A stretch of 64,000 bases of DNA, from positions 99,308 through 163,307 of the forward strand of contig NZ_JAGQCE010000006.1 in assembly GCF_024345995.1 (NCBI RefSeq). Reading direction: 5' to 3'. Shown piece by piece: positions 31,770 through 41,564 of this stretch. The notes under the pieces were generated by a model that worked only from the letters and a program-made list of their open reading frames with translations, ran no database searches and was not told the origin of the DNA. Each line of letters begins with the position of its first letter. The stretch's first letter is position 1. This DNA comes from Synechococcus sp. Cruz-7E5. GTDB lineage: Bacteria; Cyanobacteriota; Cyanobacteriia; PCC-6307; Cyanobiaceae. The translations under genes and the position numbers were made by a program.

Positions 31770-33215
31770 TCAGAGTTTGCGGGGCCGCAGCGGCACGGAG
31801 GTCACCGCCAGGGCCTGGAGGTCGGCACCGGTGCTGGGTCCGGTGGGTCCGGCGGGGGGGTCGGGCTCCAGCGGCGGGATCAGGCGTTCGAACAGGGACT
31901 GGCGATGCAGTAGCTGCGCCATCAGGAAACCACCAAGACAGGCCACCAGCAGCGGTTTGAGGATCAGTGGGTCCTTGGTTAGGGCGAAGGTGAGAAACAT
32001 GGCCGTGATCGGCGTGCGGGCGCAGGCCGCCACGAAGGCCCCCATGCAGGCGAACACCACCGTGCTGGGGGCGGCGGCGCCCAGCTGAGCGATCGCGCCT
32101 GCCACCGCCAGCCCAAGCGCCCCGCCCAGGGTGAGCATGGGCGCGAACAGCCCCCCCGGTGTGCCCACGGCGGCGGCCAGGCCGGTGGCCAGAAACAGCA
32201 CCACGAAGATCGTCAGGGAACGGGAGATGTCGAGGTCTCCTTCCGCCACCGCCTGGCGGATGCCGGCCCGGTTGATGAAGTCCGCCGGCAGCAGGGCGTC
32301 GCTCAGGCCCAGCAGCACCCCCACCCCGGCCATCCCCGCCGCCAGCGGCAACCGCCAGCGCAGCCGCAGCGCATGCAGACCCACCACGAAGCGGCAATAG
32401 GCCTCGGCGGCACATGCCACCACAGCGCCGAGCGCGAACAACACCACCAGATCAAGCGGACGCACCTCGAAAAAGGCGAACACCTGAGCCTCCAGTGGCA
32501 GGGTGCCCGACCGGCTCAGGCCGGTGAGGGCCGAGCCCAGGCCCGCCAGCCCGAGCAGATCCGCCCAGGTGTCCGCCCAGAAGGTGGTGAACAAAACCAG
32601 CAGCATCACCACCGGCCGGGCCCCGCGCAGCAGCTCCTCCAACGCATAGAAGAAGCCCCCGATCGGCGCGTTGAACACTGCAGCGATGCCGGCCCCGCCG
32701 CCGCTGGCCACGATCAGGCGCAGGAAGACCTTCGGAGCCTGGATGCGGTTCGCCATCGCGTGCCCCACTGAGCTGCCCATCTGGATGGAAGGGCCGGATG
32801 GTCCGAGGGGAAAGCCACAGCCGATCGCCACGATGCCGGCCGTCAGCTTCACCAACGCCACTTTCAGATTCATCGGAATCGGTTGGCCCTGCAGGAACTG
32901 CTTCACCTGGGGGATGCCCGATCCCTGGGCTGCAGGGGCGCAGATCTGCACCAGCAGCCCGGCGATCAGGCCGCCAGCGCCGCCGATCGCAGGCAGCAGC
33001 AGCAGGTCGGGACCGAAATCCAGCAAGCGCAGCCTCCAGCGGCCCAGGCCATCCAGACCGAGCTTGAACAGCAGGCCAGCTGTGGCGGCCCCCAGACCGG
33101 TGAGGATCAGGGCCAGCACCACCGGCAGCAGGCGGTGTTCCAGCAGGCGGCGCAGAACGTTGGTGCCCTCCTGATGCCGCAGCAGCGTCCGCCTGGTGAG
33201 ATCGTCCGCCGGCAC
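31770..33215 (-). CDS. ClC-family chloride channel/transporter without the gating glutamate
   Basis: Encodes 481 residues from GTG 33215. The ClC anion-site motifs occur in order and spacing: GSGIP (98-102), GPSGP (138-142), and GLFAP (C-terminal half). In E. coli ClC the middle motif is GREGP, whose glutamate is the external gate; here that position is serine 140. The second-gate region FFYALEELLRG retains the glutamate pair. Around twelve to fourteen hydrophobic helices fill the length; no CBS domains. Loss of the gating glutamate suggests channel-like or uncoupled anion flow rather than Cl-/H+ exchange. It starts 8 bases after the acnB stop, so the two are co-transcribed. Confidence 0.9.
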   Translation of the reverse strand: MPADDLTRRTLLRHQEGTNVLRRLLEHRLLPVVLALILTGLGAATAGLLFKLGLDGLGRWRLRLLDFGPDLLLLPAIGGAGGLIAGLLVQICAPAAQGSGIPQVKQFLQGQPIPMNLKVALVKLTAGIVAIGCGFPLGPSGPSIQMGSSVGHAMANRIQAPKVFLRLIVASGGGAGIAAVFNAPIGGFFYALEELLRGARPVVMLLVLFTTFWADTWADLLGLAGLGSALTGLSRSGTLPLEAQVFAFFEVRPLDLVVLFALGAVVACAAEAYCRFVVGLHALRLRWRLPLAAGMAGVGVLLGLSDALLPADFINRAGIRQAVAEGDLDISRSLTIFVVLFLATGLAAAVGTPGGLFAPMLTLGGALGLAVAGAIAQLGAAAPSTVVFACMGAFVAACARTPITAMFLTFALTKDPLILKPLLVACLGGFLMAQLLHRQSLFERLIPPLEPDPPAGPTGPSTGADLQALAVTSVPLRPRKL

Positions 33216-33223
33216 CGCCTTGC

Positions 33224-35851
33224 TCAGACCCCTGCCAGCACCTTCTCCTCCTCCTCCACACTCACGACGCGGCCGGCATCACTGAACCCATCGATCTGGT
33301 CGAAGTTGAGGTAGCGGTAGAGCTCGCCTGAGAGGGGATCGATCTTGGCCGCCGCAATCTCCAGGTACTCGGCCGGGCTGGGAATGCGGCCCAGCAGGGC
33401 ACACACCGCCGCCAGTTCGGCGCTGCCCAGATACACCTGGGCGCCGTTGCCGAGTCGGTTGTTGAAGTTGCGGGTGCTGGTGGAGAACACGGTGGTGTTG
33501 TCTTCCACCCGGGCCTGGTTGCCCATGCAGAGCGAGCATCCGGGCAGCTCCATGCGGGCGCCGGCGGCCTCGAACTTGGCGGTGTAACCCTCGGCGCGCA
33601 GCACTTCATCGTCCATGCGGGTGGGGGGGCAGACCCAAAGCCGCGCGGCGCTGCTGCCGGCCCCGTCGAGCACGGTGGCAGCGGCGCGGTAGTGGCCGAT
33701 GTTGGTCATGCAGGAGCCGATGAACACCTCATCGATCCGCTCGCCCGCCACCTCGGAGAGCAGCTTGACGTTGTCGGGATCGTTGGGGCAGGCCAGCACC
33801 GGTTCGGTGAGGTCATCGAGATTGATCTCGATGATTTCGGCGTACTCGGCGTCGGCATCGGCGCCCATCAGCTGGGGATCGGCCAGCCAGGCCTCCATCG
33901 CCTGGATCCGCCGGGCCATCGTGCGCTCGTCGTGATAGCCGCGGGCGATCATGTTTTTGAGCAGCGCCACGTTGCTGCTCAGGTATTCGGCCACGGTGGC
34001 TTCCGAGAGCTTGATCGTGCAGCCTGCACACGACCGTTCGGCGGTCGCATCCGTGAGCTCGAACGCCTGCTCCAGCTTGAGATCGGGCAGCCCTTCGATC
34101 TCCATGATCCGGCCGGAGAACACGTTCTTCTTGTTGGCCTTCTCCACCGTGAGCAGACCCTTCTGGATCGCCACCCAGGGGATGGCGTTGACCACGTCGC
34201 GCAGGGTGACGCCGGGCTGGAGTGAACCGCTGAAACGCACCAGCACCGATTCGGGCATGTCGAGCGGCATGGCGCCGATGGCGGCGGCAAAGGCCACCAG
34301 GCCCGATCCTGCGGGGAAGGAGATGCCCAGGGGGAAGCGGGTGTGGCTGTCGCCGCCGGTGCCCACGGTGTCGGGCAGAAGCATGCGGTTGAGCCAGCTG
34401 TGGATGATGCCGTCGCCGGGGCGCAGGGCGACACCGCCGCGGGAGGCCATGAAATCGGGCAGCTCGGCGTGGGTTTTGAGGTCGACCGGCTTGGGGTAGG
34501 CGGCGGTGTGACAGAAGCTCTGCAGCACGAGATCGGCGGAGAAGCCCAGGCAGGCCAGCTCCTTCATCTCGTCACGGGTCATCGGCCCGGTGGTGTCCTG
34601 GGAGCCGACGGTGGTCATCAGCGGTTCGCAGCTGGTGCCGGGGCGCACGCCCGGCAGGCCGCAGGCCTTGCCCACCATCTTCTGGGCCAGGGTGAAGCCC
34701 TTGCCGGTATCGGCCGGGGCCGCGGGGCGGATGAACAGCTCGGAGGGCGCCAGACCCAGCTGGGCCCGCACCTTGTCGGTCAATGAGCGGCCGATCAGCA
34801 GGGGGATGCGGCCACCGGCGCGCACTTCATCGGCGATGGTGCTGGGCTTGAGCTCGAAGCGGGCCACCACCTCACCGGCGCCGGGTTCGCCTTCAGCCCA
34901 CTCGATCGTGCCCGCATATGGACGGATCGTGATCACATCTCCCGAATTCAGCGCTGAGACATCGCATTCGATCGGCAGGGCACCGGAATCCTCGGCGGTG
35001 TTGAAGAAGATCGGTGCGATCTTGCCGCCCAGGATCACGCCGCCGCCGCGCTTGTTGGGAACATGGGGGATGTCGGTGCCGGTGTGCCAGAGCACGGAGT
35101 TGATCGCCGACTTGCGCGAGCTGCCGGTGCCCACCACATCGCCCACGTATGCGACGGGGTGACCCTTGGTCTTGAGCTGCTCGATCAGCTCAAGACCGCC
35201 CGGCATGCGGGTTTCCAGCATCGCCATGGCGTGCAGGGGGATGTCGGGGCGGGTGGTGGCGTGGGTGGCGGGGGAGAGGTCGTCGGTGTTGGTTTCTCCC
35301 TCCACCTTGAACACCGTGACGGTGATCGCCGCCGGCAGTTCCGCCTTGGCGGTGAACCATTCGGCGGCAGCCCAGCTGTCGACCACCTGCTTCGCCCAGG
35401 GGTTGCTGGCCGCCAGCTCCAGCACGTCGTGAAACGAGTCGTAGACGAGCAGGGTGCGGCTGAGGCCACGGGCCGCTTCGGCGGCGACGGTGGCATCGGC
35501 GTGGCCGAGCAGGCTGATCAGGGCACCGACGTTGTAGCCGCCGATCATGGTGGCCAGCAGCCTGGTGGCCTCGATCGGGCTGACCAGGGGGCTCGCGCTC
35601 AGTCCCTGGGCGATGGCGCTCAACCAGCTGGCCTTGACGTAGGCGGCCTCATCCACTCCCGGCGGGATGCGTTCACTGAGCAGATCGAGCAGAACGTCCT
35701 CCTCACCGGCGGGAGGCTTCTCCAGCAGCTGGGTGAGGGCCTGGGCCTGGGCGGCGGTGAGCGGCAGGGGCGGGACCCCGAGAGCCGTGCGCTCCGCCTC
35801 CGCCTGGCGGTAGCTCACCAGCAGGTCGGTGTCACTCTCTGGAGAGGGCAT
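33224..35851 (-). CDS. acnB: aconitate hydratase B
   Basis: Interconverts citrate and isocitrate using a 4Fe-4S cluster. Encodes 875 residues, normal for AcnB. The N-terminal HEAT-like domain ([18 protein letters not shown]...) is followed by the swivel domain ([24 protein letters not shown]), then the catalytic domains with [43 protein letters not shown], and the cluster cysteines in [13 protein letters not shown]. Upstream it is divergent from DAHP synthase. Confidence 0.97.
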   Translation of the reverse strand: MPSPESDTDLLVSYRQAEAERTALGVPPLPLTAAQAQALTQLLEKPPAGEEDVLLDLLSERIPPGVDEAAYVKASWLSAIAQGLSASPLVSPIEATRLLATMIGGYNVGALISLLGHADATVAAEAARGLSRTLLVYDSFHDVLELAASNPWAKQVVDSWAAAEWFTAKAELPAAITVTVFKVEGETNTDDLSPATHATTRPDIPLHAMAMLETRMPGGLELIEQLKTKGHPVAYVGDVVGTGSSRKSAINSVLWHTGTDIPHVPNKRGGGVILGGKIAPIFFNTAEDSGALPIECDVSALNSGDVITIRPYAGTIEWAEGEPGAGEVVARFELKPSTIADEVRAGGRIPLLIGRSLTDKVRAQLGLAPSELFIRPAAPADTGKGFTLAQKMVGKACGLPGVRPGTSCEPLMTTVGSQDTTGPMTRDEMKELACLGFSADLVLQSFCHTAAYPKPVDLKTHAELPDFMASRGGVALRPGDGIIHSWLNRMLLPDTVGTGGDSHTRFPLGISFPAGSGLVAFAAAIGAMPLDMPESVLVRFSGSLQPGVTLRDVVNAIPWVAIQKGLLTVEKANKKNVFSGRIMEIEGLPDLKLEQAFELTDATAERSCAGCTIKLSEATVAEYLSSNVALLKNMIARGYHDERTMARRIQAMEAWLADPQLMGADADAEYAEIIEINLDDLTEPVLACPNDPDNVKLLSEVAGERIDEVFIGSCMTNIGHYRAAATVLDGAGSSAARLWVCPPTRMDDEVLRAEGYTAKFEAAGARMELPGCSLCMGNQARVEDNTTVFSTSTRNFNNRLGNGAQVYLGSAELAAVCALLGRIPSPAEYLEIAAAKIDPLSGELYRYLNFDQIDGFSDAGRVVSVEEEEKVLAGV

Positions 35852-35981
35852 GGCGAAACAATGGGGTTGTCTCCATTGTTTCTGGCCGTGGTCCCCCGCT
35901 CAGTCACCATCGCTGCCAAAGATGCTGCGGGGAGAGTCTCTAGGGTGTGAGATTGGCCCTCGGTTCACGACCGCTCCCGGC

Positions 35982-37055
35982 ATGCTCACCACCTCCGACC
36001 TCCACATCGTGGAGACACGGCCGCTGGTGGCCCCGGCGGTCCTCCACCGCGAACTGCCTCTGAGCCAGACGGCGGCGCGCACCGTGCTTGATGCCCGTGA
36101 GCGGATCAAGGCGATCCTGCATGGGCAGGACTCCCGAGTCCTGGTGATCGTCGGTCCCTGCTCGGTGCACGACGTGGGGGCCGCCCGGGCCTATGCCGAT
36201 GCGATCGCCGAGGTGCGCGAGCGCCACCGAGACCAGCTGGAGGTGGTGATGCGGGTGTACTTCGAGAAGCCCCGTACCACCGTGGGCTGGAAGGGTCTGA
36301 TCAACGATCCCCATCTCGACGGCAGCTACGACATCAACACCGGTCTGCGCCTGGCGCGGGGCCTGCTGGTGCATCTGGCCGAGATGGGGCTGCCTGCCGC
36401 CACCGAGCTGCTCGATCCGGTGGTGCCCCAGTACATCGCTGATCTGATCGGCTGGACGGCGATCGGGGCACGCACCACCGAAAGCCAGACCCACCGGGAG
36501 ATGGCATCCGGCCTGTCGATGCCGATCGGCTTCAAGAACGGCACTGACGGCAGCGCCGTCACGGCCATCCATGCCATGCAGGCCGCCTCCAAGCCCCACC
36601 ATTTCCTGGGCATCAGCCAGCTGGGCCACGCCGCGATCGTTTCCACCACAGGCAATCCCGATGGCCATCTGGTGCTGCGCGGCGGCAAGGGAGGAACCAA
36701 CTATCACTCCGAAGCGATTGAGCAGGCGGCCCATGCCCTTCAGAAGGAGGGTCTGCCGGCGAGGCTGATGGTCGACTGCAGCCACGGCAACTCAAACAAG
36801 GACTACCGGCGCCAGGGGGAGGTGCTGACCGAGGTGGCTGGCCAGCTGCGCGGGGGCTCCCGTCATGTGATGGGGGTGATGATCGAAAGTCACCTGGTGG
36901 CAGGCAATCAGAAGATCCCTGCCGATCTGAGCCAGCTTGCCTACGGCCAGAGCATCACCGATGCCTGCATCGACCTTGAGACCACCCGTACGGTGCTGGA
37001 GGGGCTGGCCGAAGCCGTGGCTGAGGCCCAGGCCAGCAGCCTCGCCCCGGTCTGA
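35982..37055 (+). CDS. 3-deoxy-7-phosphoheptulonate synthase (class I)
   Basis: Condenses phosphoenolpyruvate and erythrose 4-phosphate, the first step of the shikimate pathway. Encodes 357 residues from ATG 35982. Motifs: VLVIVGPCSVHDVGAARAYA, MRVYFEKPRTTVGWKG, NDPHLDGSYDINTGLRLAR, ATELLDPVVPQYIADLIGW, and the metal-binding RGGKGGTNY and DCSHGNSNKD. It is the AroF/G/H type, normally inhibited by an aromatic amino acid; which one cannot be read here, so no symbol is given. The longer open frame upstream overlaps the acnB start and was rejected. Confidence 0.95.
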   Translation: MLTTSDLHIVETRPLVAPAVLHRELPLSQTAARTVLDARERIKAILHGQDSRVLVIVGPCSVHDVGAARAYADAIAEVRERHRDQLEVVMRVYFEKPRTTVGWKGLINDPHLDGSYDINTGLRLARGLLVHLAEMGLPAATELLDPVVPQYIADLIGWTAIGARTTESQTHREMASGLSMPIGFKNGTDGSAVTAIHAMQAASKPHHFLGISQLGHAAIVSTTGNPDGHLVLRGGKGGTNYHSEAIEQAAHALQKEGLPARLMVDCSHGNSNKDYRRQGEVLTEVAGQLRGGSRHVMGVMIESHLVAGNQKIPADLSQLAYGQSITDACIDLETTRTVLEGLAEAVAEAQASSLAPV

Positions 37056-37064
37056 TTGGATTAG

Positions 37065-37095
37065 TTCTGGCACTCCCGGAGTGAGACTGCCAGAA
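37065..37095 (+). terminator. hairpin after DAHP synthase
   Basis: An 8-bp perfect inverted repeat (37065-37072 and 37088-37095) enclosing a smaller actcc/ggagt stem, 10 bases past the stop. No T run follows, so it is a weak or factor-dependent terminator at best. Confidence 0.45.
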
Positions 37096-37198
37096 TCATG
37101 TTCTTGCAACAGGATGTTCCTGTTGAACAGTTGATTCTGATGGGCGCACTAGGTTGCCGTTCCTTGAGGCATCCGGTGATGCATCAGGAGTCAACCCA

Positions 37199-37540
37199 AT
37201 GTCCTACCTCCTCCAATTCTGCGGCTTGAGCGAACCCCTCCAGCTGTTCTATCTTGAGCAGAGTGGTGCCACCCGGGAGCCCACAGGGCCGGTGTTTGCC
37301 GGCTTTCGACCCTTCCAGCTCGATGACCTGCTCGGCTGGGCCCTGGGTTCAGCCCGTCAGCGGGGCTGGGATCCCGAGAGCATTCAGAACACCGTTCTCC
37401 AGGCCTGGATGGAGCGTGCCGAGGTGATCCGCCAGTGGCAGCTGCGCCTAAAGGCTGAGCCCAGCGATCGGCTGGTGGTGGCCGGCCTCGGTACCCCCTC
37501 CGACTGGCAGCGCCGCTGCGAGGGGATGCTCAGGGCCTGA
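37199..37540 (+). CDS. conserved hypothetical protein
   Basis: Encodes 113 residues from ATG 37199, preceded by an AGGAG site. Sequence: MSYLLQFCGLSEPLQLFYLE, a short strand, FAGFRPFQLDDLLGWALGSA, then a helical C-terminal half (SIQNTVLQAWMERAEVIRQW, LRLKAEPSDRL). No signal peptide or membrane helix. Its 3' end overlaps that of the convergent kinase gene by 11 bases. The balanced composition and good ribosome-binding site argue that it is real; no family recognised. Confidence 0.7.
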   Translation: MSYLLQFCGLSEPLQLFYLEQSGATREPTGPVFAGFRPFQLDDLLGWALGSARQRGWDPESIQNTVLQAWMERAEVIRQWQLRLKAEPSDRLVVAGLGTPSDWQRRCEGMLRA

Positions 37541-38174
37541 GCGACAGCCAGCTCCAGAGCAGGCCTGTGGCCACTGGAACGCTGAGGTTGTCGAGGCCGA
37601 CTACGGCGATCTGCTCCAGCAGAGTGGCCGTAAGGCTGATCAGCACCAGGGCGGCTGGGCCGGGCCCCGAGCCCCCCAGCTGGCGCAGGAGCACCACCAC
37701 CATCAGGGCCATGCCGGCCATGGCCCCGGTGCCCACCACCGACTTGCGTTGCCCGAGGATCTGCCAGCTCGGTGAGGAGATCAATGGTCCCAGCAGCCCG
37801 GCGAAGCCATCCCCCAGGGCCATGACCAGCACCCCCGCCACCACGGCCTGGGGCTGGGCCGGCCAGAACAGCGCCAGCAACAGGGTGATCGCGGCGCCGT
37901 AGGCCACTGTTCCGTAGCTGTGGCGCCCCACGTCCTCAATGGCCGGCAGTAAGCGGTAGCGGTGGTTCAGCGCCGCCAGCAGGGTGACCACGGCAGCAGC
38001 CGGCAGGGCGATCCACCGATCGATCCCGACGGCCCAGGCGATCAGCACCACCGGTCCGGAACCGATATGCAGCAGTTTGCGGCTCCACTCGGGTTGATCG
38101 GGCCAGCGTTGGCGGGCCCAGATCGCCAGACCGAGGACACAGGCCAGCCAGACCAGCACCAGGGCCACTCCCAT
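37530..38174 (-). CDS. phytol/polyprenol kinase-family membrane protein
   Basis: Encodes 214 residues with about six membrane helices. The CTP-dependent lipid kinase / CDP-diglyceride synthetase-like signature is visible: EWSRKLLHIGSGPVVLIAW, AYGAAITLLLALFWP, ALGDGFAGLLGPLI (metal and nucleotide site) and QILGQRKSVVGTGAM. In cyanobacteria and plants this group includes the phytol and phytyl-phosphate kinases that salvage chlorophyll phytol for tocopherol and phylloquinone; dolichol kinase-like activity is the alternative. Confidence 0.83.
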   Translation of the reverse strand: MGVALVLVWLACVLGLAIWARQRWPDQPEWSRKLLHIGSGPVVLIAWAVGIDRWIALPAAAVVTLLAALNHRYRLLPAIEDVGRHSYGTVAYGAAITLLLALFWPAQPQAVVAGVLVMALGDGFAGLLGPLISSPSWQILGQRKSVVGTGAMAGMALMVVVLLRQLGGSGPGPAALVLISLTATLLEQIAVVGLDNLSVPVATGLLWSWLSLRP

Positions 38175-38223
38175 CAGCGCTTCAATCCCAGCCGGCGGGG
38201 CCCAGCCTGACAGCCGCTCTGGC

Positions 38224-39204
38224 TCAGGCGGCCTGCTGCAGGTTGCTCATCAGCCGCAGTTTCATGATCGCCTTGGCTTCAAGCTGACGGACGCGCTCGC
38301 GTGAGACATTGATCTTGCGGCCGATCTCAGCGAGGGTCAGAGGCTCCTTGCCTTCCAGACCGAAGCGCAACCGAAGGATTTCCTGTTCCCGCTCGTTCAG
38401 CTGCGAGAGCCAGGCGCCGAGGTGCTCCTTCTGGATCGAGCGGTCCATGTGATCCATGGGCTCGGTGCTGGCCGGATCGGCGATCAGCTCGCCCAGGGTG
38501 CTGCGGTCCTCCTCGCCCCTGGCGTGGGCATCAAGGGAGGCGCAGGGGGCGCTCTGGGAGATCAGATCCTCCAGATCCTTGATGTCCATGCCCATGGCAT
38601 GGGACAGCTCCAGTCGGTTGGGCTGGCGGCCGAAGCGGTGGGAGAGCTCCCGGGTGATGCGACGCATCTTCGAGAGTTTTTCGCTCACATGAATAGGCAG
38701 GCGAATCGTGCGAGCGCTGTTGTCGATGGCCCGCGTCATGCCCTGGCGAATCCACCAGTAGGCATAGGTGGAGAATTTGTAGCCCATGGCCGGATCGAAC
38801 TTGTCAACGGCCCGCTCCAGCCCGATCGCCCCTTCCTGGACGAGATCGAGAAGTTCAAGCCCCTGGTTCTGATACTTCTTGGCGACGCTCACCACCAGAC
38901 GCAGGTTGGCGGCCATCATGCGGTCGCGGGCACGACCCCCCATGCGGATCTGGTGCCGCTGGCGGGGAGTGAGGGAAGCGTCAGGTAGCTCCAGCAGGCG
39001 CTTCATTGCCTGCACGTGGTGAGCCAGCTCAATCTCTTCAGCTGCCGTGAGCAGGGGAACGCGGCCGATATTGCTCAGGTACCAGCCGATGGAATCGGCG
39101 CTGAGCCGACCTCCTCCGGTTTTGGGCTGCACCGCCCGTGCCGCTGACTTCGCTTTTTTGGGAGCGAGACCTGTGGCAGGGGTGGATTGCAAAGGTGTCC
39201 CCAT
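38224..39204 (-). CDS. group 2 sigma-70 factor
   Basis: Encodes 326 residues from ATG 39204. A basic N-terminus precedes region 1.2 (DSIGWYLSNIGRVPLLTAAEE), then region 2 with NLRLVVSVAKKYQNQGLELL, DLVQEGAIGLERAVDKFDP and YKFSTYAYWWIRQGMTRAID (-10 recognition and melting), region 3, and region 4.2 helix-turn-helix LAEIGRKINVSRERVRQLEA. There is no long region 1.1, so it is a non-essential, RpoD-like group 2 factor of the kind cyanobacteria use for stress or circadian control, rather than the primary SigA. The 180 bases upstream (39208-39387) contain no gene and would carry its promoter. Confidence 0.93.
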   Translation of the reverse strand: MGTPLQSTPATGLAPKKAKSAARAVQPKTGGGRLSADSIGWYLSNIGRVPLLTAAEEIELAHHVQAMKRLLELPDASLTPRQRHQIRMGGRARDRMMAANLRLVVSVAKKYQNQGLELLDLVQEGAIGLERAVDKFDPAMGYKFSTYAYWWIRQGMTRAIDNSARTIRLPIHVSEKLSKMRRITRELSHRFGRQPNRLELSHAMGMDIKDLEDLISQSAPCASLDAHARGEEDRSTLGELIADPASTEPMDHMDRSIQKEHLGAWLSQLNEREQEILRLRFGLEGKEPLTLAEIGRKINVSRERVRQLEAKAIMKLRLMSNLQQAA

Positions 39205-39387
39205 CACCCCAGCCTCCGGATGAGTTGTGCGCGGAACATAGCAGGGTCCAGAGGTGGCCTGCTGTAAAAATCCGAAGACTCCGTGAAGATGGACAAGCTA
39301 CTTTTCTTCATTGAGTTGTGCATGCTGCCGATTCAGCAGGTCGTGTAGCGATGCTTACCAGAATTGGTGATCATGGTTCGCTATGCC

Positions 39388-41535
39388 TCAGGCCGGTGCA
39401 TTCAGCCCTGTGCGCCACTGCTTGATCAGATTGAGCTGGGCGCAGCGGGGGTCGCCACTGGGCCGTCGCTGGATGAAGCTGCCGTCGCTCTGCATGTCCC
39501 AGGCGGCGCAGTCGTCGTTCTGGTAGGTGTCCAGCAGGCGCTCCAGCTGGCTGCGCAGCTGTGGATTCTTGATCGGCGTCACCGCTTCGACGCGACGGTC
39601 GAGGTTGCGTGGCATCCAATCGGCACTCCCGATGTACATCTCTGGCTCACCGGCATTGGCGAACCAGAACATCCGGGAGTGCTCGAGAAAGCGGCCGATG
39701 ATGCTGATCACCTGGATCGTTTCGCTCACACCAGGGATCCCGGGCCTCAGGCAGCACATCCCGCGGATCACCAGCTCGATCACCACCCCGGCCTGGGATG
39801 CTTCATAGAGCAGGGCGATGATCGCTGGATCCACCAGGGCATTCATCTTCGCGCGGATGTGTCCGCCTCTGCCCTCGCGGGCGTGGCTGATTTCCCGCTG
39901 GATCAGGGCCTCCATTCCCTTGCGCAGGGTGACGGGAGCCACCAGCAGACTGCGGAAGCTCTGCTGTTTCGAGAAGCCGGTGAGGTAGTTGAACAGCTCC
40001 ACCAGATCCTGTCCAAGCTCAGGTTGGGCCGAGAGCAGGCCGAGGTCGGTGTAGAGGCTGGAGGTTTTGGAGTTGTAGTTGCCTGTGCCGATGTGCACGT
40101 AGCTGCGCAGCCGCTCTTTTTCCTTGCGCACCACGAGCATGATCTTGGTGTGGGTTTTTAGGCCCAGCACGCCATAGACCACGTGAACGCCCGAGTGCTC
40201 GAGCTGACGGGCCCATTGGATGTTGTTGTCCTCGTCGAAGCGTGCCTTGAGCTCCACCAGGGCCATCACCTGCTTGCCGTTCTCGGCGGCGCGGATCAGC
40301 GCCGCGATGATGGGTGAATCCTTCGAGGTGCGGTAAAGGGTCATCTTGATGGCGAGCACCGAGGGGTCGTCGGCGGCCTGGTTGATGAACTCCTCCACCG
40401 AGGTGGAGAAAAGGTCGTAGGGGTGATGGAGCAGCACATCGTTGCGCCGGATCGCAGCAAAGATGCTCTCGAACTCCTCCGCCTTGATCGAGCCATCGCC
40501 CAGGCGGCTCTTCTGGGCCCGACTCAGGGCGGTGGCGGTGCGGCCCTGGTGGGGCTTGTCCTTGAGCTGGGGCAGGGGGATCGCCAGCAGGCGCATCAGG
40601 TCGTCGAGGCCCAGGGGTCCATTGATCCGATAGAGGTCGGCCAGATCCACATCGGTGCCCTCCATCAGCAGATCCACCACCTCATCGGGCATCTCGTTGG
40701 CCACCTCGAGCCGCACCACTTCTCCGCCGCGGCGGCGTTTGCGCAGGCCCTCCTGCAGAGCCTCCATCAGATCGTCGGCCTCCAGGTCGCGCAGCTCCAG
40801 GTCAGCGTCGCGGGTGATGCGGAAGAAGTAATGCCCCTCGATCGTCATGCCGGGGAAGAGCAGCTGCAGGTTGAACGCCACCACCTGCTCCAGGGGCACC
40901 ACGGTGTACACGGGGGAGGGCTCGCGAGTGCAGAGTTCGGTGGGAATCTCGACGAAGCGCGGCAGGGTCTTGGTGGGCACCTTCACCCGGGCGAACTGCT
41001 GTTGCCCGGTGTCGGGATCGCGGATCAGGGCCGCCACGTTCAGGCTGAGGTTGCTCATGAACGGGAAGGGATGGGCCGGATCCACCGCCAGGGGGGTGAG
41101 CACCGGAAAGATGGCGGTCTGGAAGTAGGTGTTGACCCAGGTCTTCTGCTGTTTGTTCAGGCGTTGGTAGTCGATCAGTTGAACGCCCTGATCGAACAGC
41201 TCCTGTTTGAGGTGATGGCGGTAGTGGGCCTGCTGTTGCTCCAGCAGTGGGCGCAGTTTCAGCTGGATCGCCTCCAGCTGCTCCCTTGGGGTGAGACCGT
41301 CGTCGCTGAGGGTGGAGACGCCCGCCTCCAGCTGTGACTTCAGGGATGCCACCCTGACCATGAAGAACTCATCAAGGTTGTTGCTGAAGATGGCGCTGAA
41401 TTTCGCCTGCTCGAGCAACGGCGTGGCGGGATCAAGGGCCTGGGCCAGCACACGGCTGTTGAACGCGATCCAGCTCAGCTCGCGGTTGATGTAGAGCTCT
41501 GGTGCCACGACGGGCTCATTCATCACCGGATCCAT
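39388..41535 (-). CDS. ppk1: polyphosphate kinase
   Basis: Polymerises the gamma phosphate of ATP into polyphosphate. Encodes 715 residues from ATG 41535 (MNEPVVAPELYINRELSWIA follows). Domains in order: N domain with FNSRVLAQALDPATPLLEQ, head domain, then C1/C2 phospholipase D-like domains with LLHHPYDLFSTSVEEFI, MTLYRTSKDSPI, VHVVYGVLGLKTHTKIMLVV (catalytic histidine region), and GRGGHIRAKMNALVDPAII. In the same window pstS supplies phosphate uptake, but the genes are far apart. Confidence 0.96.
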   Translation of the reverse strand: MDPVMNEPVVAPELYINRELSWIAFNSRVLAQALDPATPLLEQAKFSAIFSNNLDEFFMVRVASLKSQLEAGVSTLSDDGLTPREQLEAIQLKLRPLLEQQQAHYRHHLKQELFDQGVQLIDYQRLNKQQKTWVNTYFQTAIFPVLTPLAVDPAHPFPFMSNLSLNVAALIRDPDTGQQQFARVKVPTKTLPRFVEIPTELCTREPSPVYTVVPLEQVVAFNLQLLFPGMTIEGHYFFRITRDADLELRDLEADDLMEALQEGLRKRRRGGEVVRLEVANEMPDEVVDLLMEGTDVDLADLYRINGPLGLDDLMRLLAIPLPQLKDKPHQGRTATALSRAQKSRLGDGSIKAEEFESIFAAIRRNDVLLHHPYDLFSTSVEEFINQAADDPSVLAIKMTLYRTSKDSPIIAALIRAAENGKQVMALVELKARFDEDNNIQWARQLEHSGVHVVYGVLGLKTHTKIMLVVRKEKERLRSYVHIGTGNYNSKTSSLYTDLGLLSAQPELGQDLVELFNYLTGFSKQQSFRSLLVAPVTLRKGMEALIQREISHAREGRGGHIRAKMNALVDPAIIALLYEASQAGVVIELVIRGMCCLRPGIPGVSETIQVISIIGRFLEHSRMFWFANAGEPEMYIGSADWMPRNLDRRVEAVTPIKNPQLRSQLERLLDTYQNDDCAAWDMQSDGSFIQRRPSGDPRCAQLNLIKQWRTGLNAPA

Positions 41536-41564
41536 GGCTGGGGCTGTTGGGTGGAAGGTAGCAA

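Noticed and set aside
39208..39387. Possible small gene or RNA between the sigma factor and ppk
   Set aside because: No open frame with a start and ribosome-binding site and no stable hairpin seen; best explained as the sigma factor promoter region.
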